Source of the DNA: Pelomonas sp. Root1237
Lineage (GTDB): Bacteria; Pseudomonadota; Gammaproteobacteria; Burkholderiales; Burkholderiaceae_C
Length of the DNA stretch: 64,000 nucleotides
Reading direction: 5' to 3'
Assembly: GCF_001425055.1 (NCBI RefSeq)
Contig: NZ_LMDK01000019.1
Span: forward strand, 62,001-126,000
The translations under genes and the position numbers were made by a program. The notes beneath the pieces are model-generated. The model saw only the letters and a list, made by a program, of their open reading frames with translations. It did not search any database and was not told the DNA's origin. Position 1 is the stretch's first letter; every line of letters begins with the position of its first letter. This document shows positions 26,598 to 37,100 of this stretch, piece by piece.

Positions 26598-29372
26598 CTA
26601 ACTTGTGCGTGCGCGGGCGCGGCCGGCGCGTTTGTTGGCGAACATGGCCTCGTCGGCGAAGCGCATCAGCGCATCCGCCGTCTGGCCATCCACCGGGAAG
26701 TGGGCCAGGCCCAGGCTGCTGCCCACGGCCACCTGCTCGCCCGAGCCCAGCGTGATCGGCTGGGACAGAGCGTCCAGCAGCCGGTTCAGCACCGGTTCGG
26801 CGTCGGCCGGCACCAGGGTCGGCGTCAGCAGCACGACGAATTCGTCGCCACCCAGGCGGGCCACCGTGTCGCTGGCGCGCAGGCCGGTGTGCAGGCGGGC
26901 GGCCACGGCCTTGAGCACTTCGTCGCCGGCGTCGTGGCCATGGCTGTCATTGATCTGCTTGAAGCCGTTCAGGTCGAGATAAGCCAGCGCAAAGACATGG
27001 CCGCTGCGCTCGGCGGCGGCAATGGCCTGCTTGAGCCGGTCGCCCAGCAGCAGGCGGTTGGGCAGGCCGGTCAATGCGTCGTGCAGGGCCGCGCGCTCCA
27101 TGCGCGCCTCGTGGGCCTTGCTCTGCGTGATGTCGACCATCATCCACAGCGACTCGCCACCCCGTTCGCTGGATACGGCGGGCAGCTCGACGCCGGCCAG
27201 GTCCACCCAGATCAACGAGCCGTCCTTGCGCCGCATCTGCAGCTGGGTGCGAAAGCGACCGCCGGCCTTGAGCTGTGGATAGGCCAGCGCACCCAGGGTC
27301 TCGTAAGCGGTGTCGTCGACGTAGAGCTGGCGCACCGGCGCACCGAGGAGTTCGCCCTCGGCGTAGCCGAACATGCGCTCCAGCGCCTGATTGCGCCAGA
27401 CGGTCACGCGGTCTCGCAGCTTGACGATGCCGACCAGATCGCTCTCCAGCATGGCCTCCTGGTCCAGCGTCAACTGGTGCAACTGCTGGCGGATGCGATG
27501 GGTCTCGCTGATGTCGAACATCACGGAGCGGCTGCGCAGGTAGTTGCCGTTGGCGTCGTAGACGGCCGTGGCCGACAGGCTGACGCGGCGGGCTTCGCCC
27601 TGGCGGCCCTTGACGCTGAACTCCAGCTCCGAGATGCGCCCTTCGCGCATAAAGCGGGGGAAGGCCTGGCTGAACAGCAGGCGGCCCTCGGCATCGAAGA
27701 AGTCCGCCGGGCTGGCCTGGCCGATCAGCTCTTCGGCCGTGCAGCCCAGCCAGCTCAGGCCCAGGGCGTTGATCTGCAGGAAGCGCCCGTTCTCGTCCAG
27801 CGCGTAATAGGCACAGGGCGCGTTGTCGTAGAGGTCCTGCAGGCTCTGGCGCGCCTCGTCGGCCTGGGCCTGGAGCTGCTTGCGGGCCGTGATGTCGGAC
27901 TCGATGACCATGAAGCCCGTCAGCGCGCCCTCGGCGTCGTGCAGGGGCTGGACCTCGACGTCCACCCAGTAGTCGCGGCCGTCCTTGGCGCGGCGTATCA
28001 GCTCGACCTTGCAGCCCAGTCCAACGCTCATGGCCTCGCGCATGCCGTGCACCGTGTCCTCGTTGGTCAGCTCGGAATGCAGCAGGTCGCTCGGCCGCTT
28101 GCCCACGGCCTCCGCACTGGTGAAGCCGCTGAGCCGCGTGAAACCGTCGTTGACCCAGTTGATGCGGCGATCCGTGTCGGTGATCAAGACGGCATTGGTC
28201 GTGTGGCTGGCCACCATGGCCAGGCGCGCCAGGTCGGCGGTCATGCCGCGCGCCATCTCCTCGGCGCGTGTGCGGCCGGCGGCCAGCAGATAGACCGTCA
28301 CGGCCAGCAGCAGGCTCAGCAGCGCACCGCCCAGTTCCAGGCCCAGGCCCGACAGGCCCAGCAGCCGCATGGACGCCTCGCGGGTCAGCGCCGTATCGAG
28401 CATGAACTCGCGGCCGGCGACCGTGAAGCGCAACGAATCGGCCGTCGGCGCGTCACTCAGCTCGTAATCGGCCGCCTCGGCCGGTGCCAGCGCCTGGCCC
28501 GCGCGCGTCGCCAGCAGGGGCTGAAACTCGGCGTCGGTGGTCCGGACGGACAACTTCAGGTCCAGCAGCGACGACGCCGGCTCTGCCACGCCGCGCAGCA
28601 GGTCGCCCGCCACCAGCGGGGCATACAGCAGGCCGAGCAGCGCGGCGCGGCGTTCGGCCGGCGTGCCGGGGTCATGGCCCTGCAGATAGACCGGCACGAG
28701 CAGCAGGAAACCGGTGCCCTTCAGAGGGTCCTGCACCAGGCGCACGGGGCCGGAAAGAGTCGCCTCGCCGCTGTCGATGGCCTGTTCGATGGCCTGGCGG
28801 CGCACCGGGTTAGCGCCGGAGTCGATGCCCCAGGCCGAGAAGTTGTGCGAGAACGGCGAAATCTGCGTGACGACGTAGAGCGTCGGGTCCTGGCCCGAGC
28901 CATGCACGCGGAATTCGGTGCCCCCCTCGCGCTGGCGGGCCGCGACGAAGGCGGCCAGGTCGCGGCGCGCCACCCTCTCGATGAAGCCGAAACCACGCAC
29001 GCCGGGGAACTCGCGGGGCAAGTCGCGCGACTCGACATAGGCGTCAAAGGCCGCGCGGCTGAACTTGCCCTCCAGCGCCGCCAGCGCGCCGCGGGCGCCC
29101 TTGAGGCCATAGACCGGCATGGTCAGCCGCTTCACGACATCGGCCTGCAGCCGCTCAACCTGGCGTTCCTGCAGGCCGCGCGCCTCGGCGCCGGCGCGCT
29201 GCTGCTGCCAGATGACGGCGCCCGCTGTCAAAGCCAGGCCGATGGACAGCACGGCCGCGGCCGCCACCCATGCAGCCGTGCTGACCTTCTCTGACCCGGT
29301 ATAGCCGTCTCCGATGCGCAAGCCTTGACTCTTTTGTGGCGCGGCATGCTGCCTGCGTGGCGATTGAAGCAT
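26598..29372 (-). CDS. Membrane diguanylate cyclase with CHASE and PAS domains
   Basis: A 924-residue sensor enzyme. It has TM1 (about 33-52), an extracytoplasmic CHASE domain (about 70-300, GVRGFGFIERV), TM2 (about 335-360), three PAS domains (about 385-500, 510-630, 640-755) and a C-terminal GGDEF domain. The active motif is intact (RLGGDEFVVLL). An RxxD inhibitory site (RASD) lies five residues before it, so product feedback is expected. There is no EAL domain. It probably makes c-di-GMP in response to an external ligand and internal PAS signals. The ATG at 29372 is the longest start; there is no strong ribosome site. It stands alone, divergent from the DinB gene. Confidence 0.92.
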   Translation of the reverse strand: MLQSPRRQHAAPQKSQGLRIGDGYTGSEKVSTAAWVAAAAVLSIGLALTAGAVIWQQQRAGAEARGLQERQVERLQADVVKRLTMPVYGLKGARGALAALEGKFSRAAFDAYVESRDLPREFPGVRGFGFIERVARRDLAAFVAARQREGGTEFRVHGSGQDPTLYVVTQISPFSHNFSAWGIDSGANPVRRQAIEQAIDSGEATLSGPVRLVQDPLKGTGFLLLVPVYLQGHDPGTPAERRAALLGLLYAPLVAGDLLRGVAEPASSLLDLKLSVRTTDAEFQPLLATRAGQALAPAEAADYELSDAPTADSLRFTVAGREFMLDTALTREASMRLLGLSGLGLELGGALLSLLLAVTVYLLAAGRTRAEEMARGMTADLARLAMVASHTTNAVLITDTDRRINWVNDGFTRLSGFTSAEAVGKRPSDLLHSELTNEDTVHGMREAMSVGLGCKVELIRRAKDGRDYWVDVEVQPLHDAEGALTGFMVIESDITARKQLQAQADEARQSLQDLYDNAPCAYYALDENGRFLQINALGLSWLGCTAEELIGQASPADFFDAEGRLLFSQAFPRFMREGRISELEFSVKGRQGEARRVSLSATAVYDANGNYLRSRSVMFDISETHRIRQQLHQLTLDQEAMLESDLVGIVKLRDRVTVWRNQALERMFGYAEGELLGAPVRQLYVDDTAYETLGALAYPQLKAGGRFRTQLQMRRKDGSLIWVDLAGVELPAVSSERGGESLWMMVDITQSKAHEARMERAALHDALTGLPNRLLLGDRLKQAIAAAERSGHVFALAYLDLNGFKQINDSHGHDAGDEVLKAVAARLHTGLRASDTVARLGGDEFVVLLTPTLVPADAEPVLNRLLDALSQPITLGSGEQVAVGSSLGLAHFPVDGQTADALMRFADEAMFANKRAGRARARTS

Positions 29373-29426
29373 GTCCGGTCCGCGCCGTCAGCCCCATGGC
29401 GGGGCCGCCCGAGCACAATGCCAGCC

Positions 29427-29972
29427 ATGAATATCTTCCTCATTCAGGCCCGCGCCAACCGCCTCGCCAACCGCCGCCTGCTGGGTGCGCTGGCAGCGCT
29501 GTCCGATGCCGATTTCCACGCCCCGCGCACCAGCTTCTTCCCCAGCCTGGCGCTGACGGCCAATCACATCCTCAATGTGGACCATTACTACCTTGCCGCC
29601 CTGCAGGGTGACGCAGCCATGCGCCACATCTGGGCCAGTTATGTGCCGGCGCAGACGGCGGCCGAGCTGGCGGCGCGGCAGGACGAAAGCGACGAGAAGC
29701 TGGTGGCGTTCTGCTCAGGCTTGCAGCCGGGCGACGAGGAGCGCATCGTCGCCTTCGACCGCGGCGCCGGTATCGAGAACGGGCCGCGCGAGCCGGTGGG
29801 GCGGGTGCTGGCGCACCTCTTCATGCACCAGACCCACCATCGGGGGCAGGTGCATGCGATGCTGGCCGGCACGGCGGTGAAGCCGCCGCAGCTGGATGAC
29901 TTCATCATGCTGGGCGATGACAAGCATCGTGTGGCGGACATGGCGGAGCTGGGTTGGGCCGAGCCGGTGTGA
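29427..29972 (+). CDS. DinB family protein
   Basis: A 181-residue four-helix-bundle protein of the DinB/YfiT type. Putative metal ligands are His47 (ANHILNVDHYY) and His134/His138 (HQTHHRGQVH). The ATG at 29427 gives a start at MNIFLIQARANRLAN, standard for the family. The family includes metal-dependent thiol transferases and proteins of unknown function. No damage-inducible operator was recognised. It ends 12 bases before a TPR glycosyltransferase gene, so it may be co-transcribed, though a functional link is not evident. Confidence 0.88.
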   Translation: MNIFLIQARANRLANRRLLGALAALSDADFHAPRTSFFPSLALTANHILNVDHYYLAALQGDAAMRHIWASYVPAQTAAELAARQDESDEKLVAFCSGLQPGDEERIVAFDRGAGIENGPREPVGRVLAHLFMHQTHHRGQVHAMLAGTAVKPPQLDDFIMLGDDKHRVADMAELGWAEPV

Positions 29973-29984
29973 CGGCAGACGCAA

Positions 29985-31967
29985 ATGGCGGGTATGGCGG
30001 TAAGGCACAAATCGATCGCGTCCAACATCGAGCTGATCCGGCTCCTGAACTTCGGTGAGCATGCCCTGGCCGTCGACTGCGCCCAGGCCGCGCTGCGCAA
30101 CCGGCCCTCCGACAGCAAGCTCTGGCAGTTGCTCGGCCTGGGCCATATGCAGCTTGGCCAGCATCGCGACGCGCTGGCGGCGCTGCGCCGTGCGGCCGAG
30201 TTGGCGCCGGGCGATGCCGAAATCCGAGACAACCTGCGCATTCTCGGAACGGCGGCCGGGACGATGGCCTGGCAGGCTTTTGCCGCGGCGATGGAAGCAG
30301 GCGACCTGCCGCAGGCGTTGAGCCTGGCGCGCCGTGCGGTGCGTGACGAACCGCAGGAGGCGGCGCGTCACAACAACCTGGCCGTCGCGCTGGCGGCTTC
30401 GCAGCGCATGTCCGAAGCCATCGATGCCAGCCGGCGCGCGGTGACTTTGGCGCCGCAGTCGGTGGAGTTTCAATTGAACCTGGCCCGCTTCCTGACGGTC
30501 ACCGGGCAGGAAGCCGACGGACCGGCCAGCTATCGCCGCGTCCTCGAACTCGATCCCGAGAACGTGGAAGCGCGCCGCCTGCTGGCCTGGCACGCTGCGC
30601 ACCGGGGTGACCCGGCCGAGGCTGCGGCCTACTGCAGCGCGAGCCGCGATGAGTTTCCTCGCGACCTGTCCCTGTTCAGCAACCGGCTGTACTACGGCAC
30701 GCTCGATGGCAGCCTGGCGCCCGAGCAGAGCTTCGCCGCGCATGTCGAATACGGCCGGCGCGCCGAGGCCGCGGTGCCGGCTGCCGGCTTCGCCTTCGCG
30801 CAGCCGTGCGACCCGGCGCGGCGGCTGCGCGTGGGCTTCGTCTCGGGCGATCTCTACGATCATCCCGTGGCCGGCTTCATCGAGCCGGTCTGGGCGGCGC
30901 TGGACCGGACGCAGATCGAAGTCTGGGTCTACGCGGGCGGTGCGAAGCGCGATGCAGTCACCGAGCGGCTGCGCCCGCTGGCCCAGGTCTGGCGCGACGT
31001 GCGGGACCTCGGCGACGAGGCGCTGGCGGCCCGCATCCATGCCGACGCGATCGACGTGCTGTTTGACCTGTCGGGCCACACGGCCGGCCACCGGTTGCCG
31101 AGCTTTGCGATGAAGCCCGCGCCGCTGCAGGTGACGTGGATCGGCTATCCCAACACGACCGGCCTGCGTGCCATGGACTACGCGCTGTGCGACCGTTTCA
31201 ATGCGCCGCCGGGCCTGTACGAGCACTTCTACGTCGAGAAGTTCGCGCGCATCCCCTGCTCGGGCACGTTCACGCCGCTGGTTCGGCTGCCGGAGGTCGG
31301 TCCGCTGCCGGCGCTGGCGGCGGGGCGGGTCTGCTTCGGCAGCTTCAACGCGGTGCGCAAGATCGGCCCGGAGGTCGTCGCTGGCTGGGCCCGCGTGTTG
31401 CACGCCGTGCCGGATGCGCGCCTGCTGATCGGCTACGTCGCCGCGCAGGCGCAGGCGCAGCGCCTGGAGGCTGAGTTCGCGCGGCAGGGCATTGCCGCGG
31501 CGCGGCTGCAGTTCCGGCCGCCCGTGGCGCTGGCCGACTACCTGGCCCTGTACGGCGAGGTGGACCTTGTGCTCGACAGCTGGCCCTACGGTGGCGGCAC
31601 GACGACCAACTATGCGCTCGCGATGGGCGTGCCGGTCGTGACGCTGCGCGGCGCCGGGCGGGCGCATTGCCAATCGGCCGGCGTGCTGGGCCGCATCGGG
31701 CTGGAGGACTGGGTGGCGCGCGACGTCGACGAGTTCGTCGCCATCGCTGCCGCCCGGGCCGGCGATCTGCCGGCACTGGCGGCCTTGCGTGCGGGCCTGC
31801 GGGATCGCTGGCAGGCCACGCCGCTGCGCCGGCCGGCCACGGTCGCGCGGGGCCTGGAGCGAGCCGTTCGCCGCATGTGGCAGCGCTGGTGTGCAGGCCT
31901 GCCGGCCGAGCACTTCGAGATCGGGCACGACGAGGTGCCCGGCCCTGTCCCGGCGCCAGCGCCATGA
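29985..31967 (+). CDS. TPR O-GlcNAc-transferase-like glycosyltransferase (GT41-type), first copy
   Basis: A 660-residue protein: N-terminal tetratricopeptide repeats (about 20-250) and a C-terminal SPINDLY/OGT-like GT41 domain. Diagnostic segments are FDLSGHTAGHRLPSF, VTWIGYPNTTG, CFGSFNAVRKIGPEV and the nucleotide-sugar-binding VLDSWPYGGGTTTNYALAMGVPVV. There is no signal peptide, so it acts in the cytoplasm, probably attaching a sugar to Ser/Thr of a target protein. Its start codon could also be the ATG at 29994. It overlaps the aminotransferase gene by four bases, so the three genes 29985-34190 form a tight operon. Confidence 0.9.
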   Translation: MAGMAVRHKSIASNIELIRLLNFGEHALAVDCAQAALRNRPSDSKLWQLLGLGHMQLGQHRDALAALRRAAELAPGDAEIRDNLRILGTAAGTMAWQAFAAAMEAGDLPQALSLARRAVRDEPQEAARHNNLAVALAASQRMSEAIDASRRAVTLAPQSVEFQLNLARFLTVTGQEADGPASYRRVLELDPENVEARRLLAWHAAHRGDPAEAAAYCSASRDEFPRDLSLFSNRLYYGTLDGSLAPEQSFAAHVEYGRRAEAAVPAAGFAFAQPCDPARRLRVGFVSGDLYDHPVAGFIEPVWAALDRTQIEVWVYAGGAKRDAVTERLRPLAQVWRDVRDLGDEALAARIHADAIDVLFDLSGHTAGHRLPSFAMKPAPLQVTWIGYPNTTGLRAMDYALCDRFNAPPGLYEHFYVEKFARIPCSGTFTPLVRLPEVGPLPALAAGRVCFGSFNAVRKIGPEVVAGWARVLHAVPDARLLIGYVAAQAQAQRLEAEFARQGIAAARLQFRPPVALADYLALYGEVDLVLDSWPYGGGTTTNYALAMGVPVVTLRGAGRAHCQSAGVLGRIGLEDWVARDVDEFVAIAAARAGDLPALAALRAGLRDRWQATPLRRPATVARGLERAVRRMWQRWCAGLPAEHFEIGHDEVPGPVPAPAP

Positions 31968-33103
31968 GCATGCGGCTGCTGATTCCCGACCTGCCCTGCG
32001 CAGACGCGCTGATGCCCTGGCTGCGCCGCATCGACGCCGCACGCCAGTACAGCAACTTCGGCCCGCTGGTGCGGGAGCTGGAAGCGACGCTCGCGGCGCA
32101 CTGGCCGATCGCGCCGATCGCGCCGGTGGGGGCGGACCTGCATGTGCGCACGGCGAGCAGTGGCACCGCCGCCCTCGAACTGGCGATGGCGGCGCTGGAC
32201 CTGCCGCGGGGCGGCGAGGTGCTGATGCCCGCCTTCACCTTTCCCGCCACCGCAGCCGCTGCACTGCGCCAGGGGCTGCGGGTGCTGTTCGCCGACGTCG
32301 CCGAGGGCAGTTGGCAGCTCAGCCCGGTGCTCGCGCGCGAGGTCGCACGCCACCGCCGCCTGGCGCTGGTGATGCCCGTGGCCACCTTCGGCCGGCCGCT
32401 GGATGCGGCCGCGTGGGACGCCTTTTCCGAGGACACGGGCGTCCCGGTGTTGATGGATGCCGCGGCGGCCTTCGGCAACCAGGCCGTCGGGCATCGGGCC
32501 TGCGCCGCCTTCAGCTTGCATGCGACCAAACCCTTCGGCATCGGCGAGGGTGGGCTCATCGCCACGCGCGACGCCGCCCTGGCCGAGCGTGTGGCTCGGC
32601 TGTCCAACTTCGGGTTCGAGGGCGGGCGGGCCGCCGCCGTGGCGGGCAACGCCAAGATGTCAGAGTACGCGGCTGCCGTGGCCCTGTGCCAGTGGGCACG
32701 CCGTGGCGCGCTGCGCGAGCGGCGCCGGGCGCGGTGGCCGGCCTACAGCGCGCTGCTGGACGGCTTGCCCGGCGTGGGGCGGCAGACGGGCTTCGATGCC
32801 GGCGACGCGCTGCCGGCCAACCTGGTGTTGATGCTGCCCGTTCCCGCGGCGCCGGTGGCCGCAGCCCTGGCCCGCGAGGGCATCGAGACGCGCCGCTGGT
32901 ATTGCCCGCCGCTGCCGGCGCAGCCGGCCTTCGCGGCCTGCCCGGTCGTTGGCGATCTGCCGGTCACGGCCGCCCTGGCCGGGCGCAGCCTCGGCCTGCC
33001 CTGGCATGGCTTCCTGACCGAAGCAGACCTCGATCAGCTGCGGTGCGCCCTCGCCACGCATGTCGTGCCTACCCTGATGCAAGAACCAGCCGGCCATGCA
33101 TGA
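31964..33103 (+). CDS. DegT/DnrJ/EryC1/StrS sugar aminotransferase
   Basis: A 379-residue PLP enzyme of the DegT family: Gly-Thr-Ala region (SSGTAALELA), PAFTFPATAAA, Asp165 (PVLMDAAAAFG) for the pyridine nitrogen, and Lys189 (SLHATKPFG) as internal aldimine. Such enzymes install amino groups on nucleotide-linked keto sugars. The ATG at 31964 overlaps the glycosyltransferase stop. The placement suggests it prepares an amino sugar for that transferase. The C-terminal domain (about 265-370) is short but complete. The substrate is unknown. Confidence 0.9.
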   Translation: MSMRLLIPDLPCADALMPWLRRIDAARQYSNFGPLVRELEATLAAHWPIAPIAPVGADLHVRTASSGTAALELAMAALDLPRGGEVLMPAFTFPATAAAALRQGLRVLFADVAEGSWQLSPVLAREVARHRRLALVMPVATFGRPLDAAAWDAFSEDTGVPVLMDAAAAFGNQAVGHRACAAFSLHATKPFGIGEGGLIATRDAALAERVARLSNFGFEGGRAAAVAGNAKMSEYAAAVALCQWARRGALRERRRARWPAYSALLDGLPGVGRQTGFDAGDALPANLVLMLPVPAAPVAAALAREGIETRRWYCPPLPAQPAFAACPVVGDLPVTAALAGRSLGLPWHGFLTEADLDQLRCALATHVVPTLMQEPAGHA

Positions 33104-34190
33104 GAGGCCGCGCCTGCTGGTCGCCAGCGTCGGCAGCCTGGTGGGGCAGAACCTGCTCGAAGGGCTGGCTGGGCGGCGCGAGGGTGTCGAGGTGGTCGGC
33201 TTCAACTCACAGGCCGACGCGGTCAGCAACTTCCTGTGCGACCGCGTTCACCTCACTCCCGAGCTCAACAACGCCGGCTTCCTGGCCCGCTTCGAAGCCA
33301 TCGTGGCGCAGGAGGCACCCGACCTCATCCTGCCCGGTCGCGACGACGACGTTGTCTTCCTCGCCGGATGGGCCGAGCGCAACCCCGGGGTGCGCTGCAT
33401 GGTGGGCGGCGCAGCGAGTGCGCAGGTGCTGCGCGACAAGCGGGCCACTGCCGCCTTCGCGACGGCACGCGGCCTGCCCTTCGCACCGACGCTGTGCGAT
33501 CAGGACGGTTGGGCCGCCGTGTCAGGGCTGGCGTCTGGATGGGGCTGGCCGCTGGTTGCCAAGCCGCGCCGCGGCAACGCGTCGCGCGGTGTCGTGCTGG
33601 CCACCGGGGAGAGCGAACTGCGCGCCGCGCTGTCCTGGCCGGACTACTGTTTTCAACCCTGGCTGGGCGCCCGGCCGGAACTGGCGGCCTGGCAGCGACT
33701 GCGCGAGGGTGGTGTGCCGCTGGACTGGTCGTTGCCTGGAGTGGAGAAGCTCAGCCTGGACGGCTGCGTGGCGCCCTCGGGCCGGGTGCTGGCGCCCTTC
33801 GCGACGCGGCACACGCAAGTCAGGCTCGGCCGCACGGAGCGTGTCGAGGCGCTGGCCCTGGACGGCGAGCTGCGCCCCATGCTCCAGGCCTTCGGGGCGG
33901 CCTTGGCCGACCTGGGCTGGCGCGGCCCCTTCAATGTGCAGTTGGGCCGCACGCCGGACGGGCTGCTGCTGGCCTTCGAGATCAACGGTCGCTTCACCGG
34001 CAGCGCGGCCACGCTGGGCCACCTCGGGCTGGACTACATCGGCGAGTGCCTCGGCGCCTTCCTGGAGGGTGCGCCGCTGCCTGGCGTGCGCCCGGCCACC
34101 GCGCAGCGCGTCGACAAGCGCCTGGGCAACTGGGCGCTGGACCTCGACGCCGCGGACACGCTGAGGCGCGCGGGAGTCTGGGAGCGCTGA
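33096..34190 (+). CDS. ATP-grasp enzyme of unknown substrate
   Basis: A 364-residue protein. Its N-terminal Rossmann-like pre-ATP-grasp domain (RLLVASVGSLVGQNLLEGL) resembles carbamoyl-phosphate-synthase-like or PylC/CarB-type ligases. The ATP-grasp core has PLVAKPRRGNASRGVVLATG (nucleotide-binding Lys) and the metal-binding EINGRFTGSAATLG near residues 287-300. It is translated in overlap (8 bases) with the aminotransferase. It probably ligates an acid to the amino group made by its neighbour, building an N-acyl amino sugar. That is an inference from gene order. It is convergent with the oxidoreductase gene, with only three bases between stops. Confidence 0.82.
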   Translation: MHERPRLLVASVGSLVGQNLLEGLAGRREGVEVVGFNSQADAVSNFLCDRVHLTPELNNAGFLARFEAIVAQEAPDLILPGRDDDVVFLAGWAERNPGVRCMVGGAASAQVLRDKRATAAFATARGLPFAPTLCDQDGWAAVSGLASGWGWPLVAKPRRGNASRGVVLATGESELRAALSWPDYCFQPWLGARPELAAWQRLREGGVPLDWSLPGVEKLSLDGCVAPSGRVLAPFATRHTQVRLGRTERVEALALDGELRPMLQAFGAALADLGWRGPFNVQLGRTPDGLLLAFEINGRFTGSAATLGHLGLDYIGECLGAFLEGAPLPGVRPATAQRVDKRLGNWALDLDAADTLRRAGVWER

Positions 34191-34193
34191 GGG

Positions 34194-37100
34194 CTACAGC
34201 TCCGCCACGCCTTTGACCCGCACCGGCATCGCCACCGGCTGCGCCGCAACCTCGACCGTGCGGCCATGGAAGCGATCCAGCAGTGCCTGCCATTGCTTCT
34301 TCACCGCAATGACGTTGGCATGCTTGACATGCCCATAGCCGCGGATCTTCTCGGGCAGGCGGGCCAGTTCGACGGCGGTGTTCAGGTTGTTGGCCGTCAG
34401 TGAAGCGAGGATCTCGTCGACCAGCTTCTCGTAGTCGGTGATGAGCTGGCGCTCCATGCGGCGCTCCTCGGTCTTGCCGAAGATGTCCAGCACGCCGCCG
34501 CGCAGGCCTTTCAGCTTCGCCAGCCACTTGAAGGCGGTGAAGGTCCACGAACCCATCTCGATCTTCTTCGCACGGCCGTCGGCGCCGGGCCTGGAGATCA
34601 GCGGCGGGGCGAGGTGGAAGGACAGGCGCTCCCAGTTCTCGAACTGGTCCTTCATCGCCTTCTCGAAGCGGCCGTCGGTGTACAGGCGCGCCACCTCGTA
34701 CTCGTCCTTGATGGCCAGCACCTTGGCGTAGTAGCGCGCCACGGCCTGTGTCAGGCGTTGGCCCTTGCCGAGGGCGGACTCGGCGGCGCGCACGCGCTCG
34801 ACCAAGGCGCGGTAACGCTGGGCGTAGGCCGCATCCTGGTAGTCGGTCAGGAACTGGGCGCGCCGCTCGATCAGGCCGTCAGGGCCGTCGAGCTGGTCGA
34901 AGTTGAAGAGCTTCACCACGTTGACGTCGCCGGCCAGCCTCGGAATAGCGTCCGGTGCAGCGATGGCCAAGCGGCCCAGCGCAAAGGCGGTCTTGTTGGC
35001 CTCGGCGGCGACGCCGTTCAGCTCGATGGCGCGCATCAGCGCCGCCTCGCTGACGGGGATCAGGCCGCGCTGCCAGCAGGCGCCCAGCATGATGATGTTG
35101 CTGGGCAGGGTGTCGCCCATCAGGCGCTGCGAGATGTCCTGGGCGTCGATGGTGTCGAGTTCGCCTTGCTCGCCGACGGCGAACTTCATCTTGGCGATCA
35201 GCGAGTCGCCCTGCAGCGATGCATCCGGGTTGCGCACAAAGCCGGCCGTGGGCAGTTCATGCGTGTTGGCCAGGATGACGGTGCGACCGGCCTTCACCGT
35301 GCCCAGCGCATCGGGCGAGGCGCCCACCACCATGTCGCAGGCCAGCAGCACGTCGGCCTGCTGGGTGTCGATACGCACCTGGTTCAGCAGGTCCAGCGTT
35401 GGTGCCACGCGCACGAAGCTCAGCACCGCACCACCCTTCTGCGCAAAGCCCATGAAGTCCAGCACCGAGGCCTGCTTGCCCTCCAGGTGGGCGGCCATCG
35501 ACACCAGCGCACCGACGGTGACGACACCGGTGCCGCCGACACCGGTGACCAGCAGGTCGAACGGCCCCGTCCATTGCCAGGGGGCAGGCGGCTGGATGGC
35601 GGCGAGTTCGCGCGCCAGGTCTTGCGCCGTGTAGCTGCCGCCGGCCTTCTTCTTCAGTACCGGTTCGTGCACCGACACGAAGCTCGGGCAGAAGCCGTTC
35701 ACGCAGGAGAAGTCTTTGTTGCAGCTGCTCTGCTCGATGGCGCGCTTGCGGCCCCAGTCGGTCTCCACTGGCACCACGGACAGGCAGTTCGATGCGACCC
35801 CGCAGTCGCCGCAGCCCTCGCAGACGGCCTCGTTGATGAAGATGCGGCGCGGCGGGTCCGGGAATTCCTTCTTCTTGCGGCGGCGGCGCTTCTCGGCGGC
35901 GCAGGTCTGGTCGTAGATCAGTACCGTCACGCCTTCGATCTCGCGCAGCTCGCGCTGCACGGCATCCAGCTCGCTGCGGTCATGGAAGGTCGTGCCGGTC
36001 GGAAACAAGCCATGGTGGCCGTCGTACTTGCCGATCTCGTCGGACACCACCACCAGGCGCTTGACGCCCTCGGCCTCCACCTGGCGCGCGATCTGCGGCA
36101 CGCTGGTCTGGCCGTCGACCGGCTGGCCGCCGGTCATCGCGACGGCGTCGTTGTAGAGGATCTTGTAGGTGATGTTGGTCTTGGCCGCGATGGCCTGGCG
36201 GATGGCCAGGTAGCCCGAGTGGTAGTAGGTGCCGTCGCCCAGGTTCTGGAAGACGTGCTTTTCCTTGGTGAAGCGCGATTGCGCCGCCCAGTCCACGCCC
36301 TCGGCGCCCATCTGGATCAGGCCGGAGGTGCCGCGCTCCATCCAGCTGGCCATGAAGTGGCAGCCAATGCCAGCCAGGGCCCGTGATCCCTCGGGCAATT
36401 TCGTCGACGTGTTGTGCGGGCAGCCCGAGCAGAAATAGGGCTGGCGGCGCACCGCGTCGGCGGCGTTGCTCAGCAGTTGCGGCGTCAGGAAGTCGACGAC
36501 CAGGTGGCGGCGGTCCAGCGCCGGGTTCAGCCGCGCCAGCCAGTCGGCCACCGTGCCCATGATGCGGCTGGGGCGCAGTTCGCCCAGGGCGCTCAGCACC
36601 GCGCAGCCATGTTCATCCGTCTTGCCGACGACGCGCGGGCGCTGGAAGTCGGGCAGGTGGTAGAGCAGCTCCTTGATCTGGCGTTCGACGACCGGGCCCT
36701 TCTCCTCGATGACCAGCACGTCGGTCAGGTTGGAACAGAACTCGGTGATGCGGGTCGGCTCCAGCGGGAAGACCAGGCCCACCTTGTAGACGCGCACGCC
36801 GGCCGCGGCCAGGGCGTTGGGGTCGAGGTCCAGGCGCCGCAGTACCTCCATGAAGTCGTAGTGCGCCTTGCCCACCGTCACGATGCCCAAAGTAGCCGCC
36901 GGGCTGGTGACGATGTGCTTGTCGATGCTGTTGACCTTGGCGAAGGCCTTCACCGCTTCGATCTTGTGCGCCAGGCGCGACTCCAGCTCCAGCGAGGGCA
37001 GGTCCACCGAGCGGATATGCAGATTGGTCGGCGCCGTGTAGTCGACGGCATGCTCGAAGTCCAGCGGCACGGCGTCCAGGTCTACCGTCATGCCGCTCTC

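Noticed and set aside
34614..36386. Long plus-strand frames opposite the indolepyruvate oxidoreductase
   Set aside because: They are shadows of a well-defined 1181-residue gene with TPP and Fe-S motifs.
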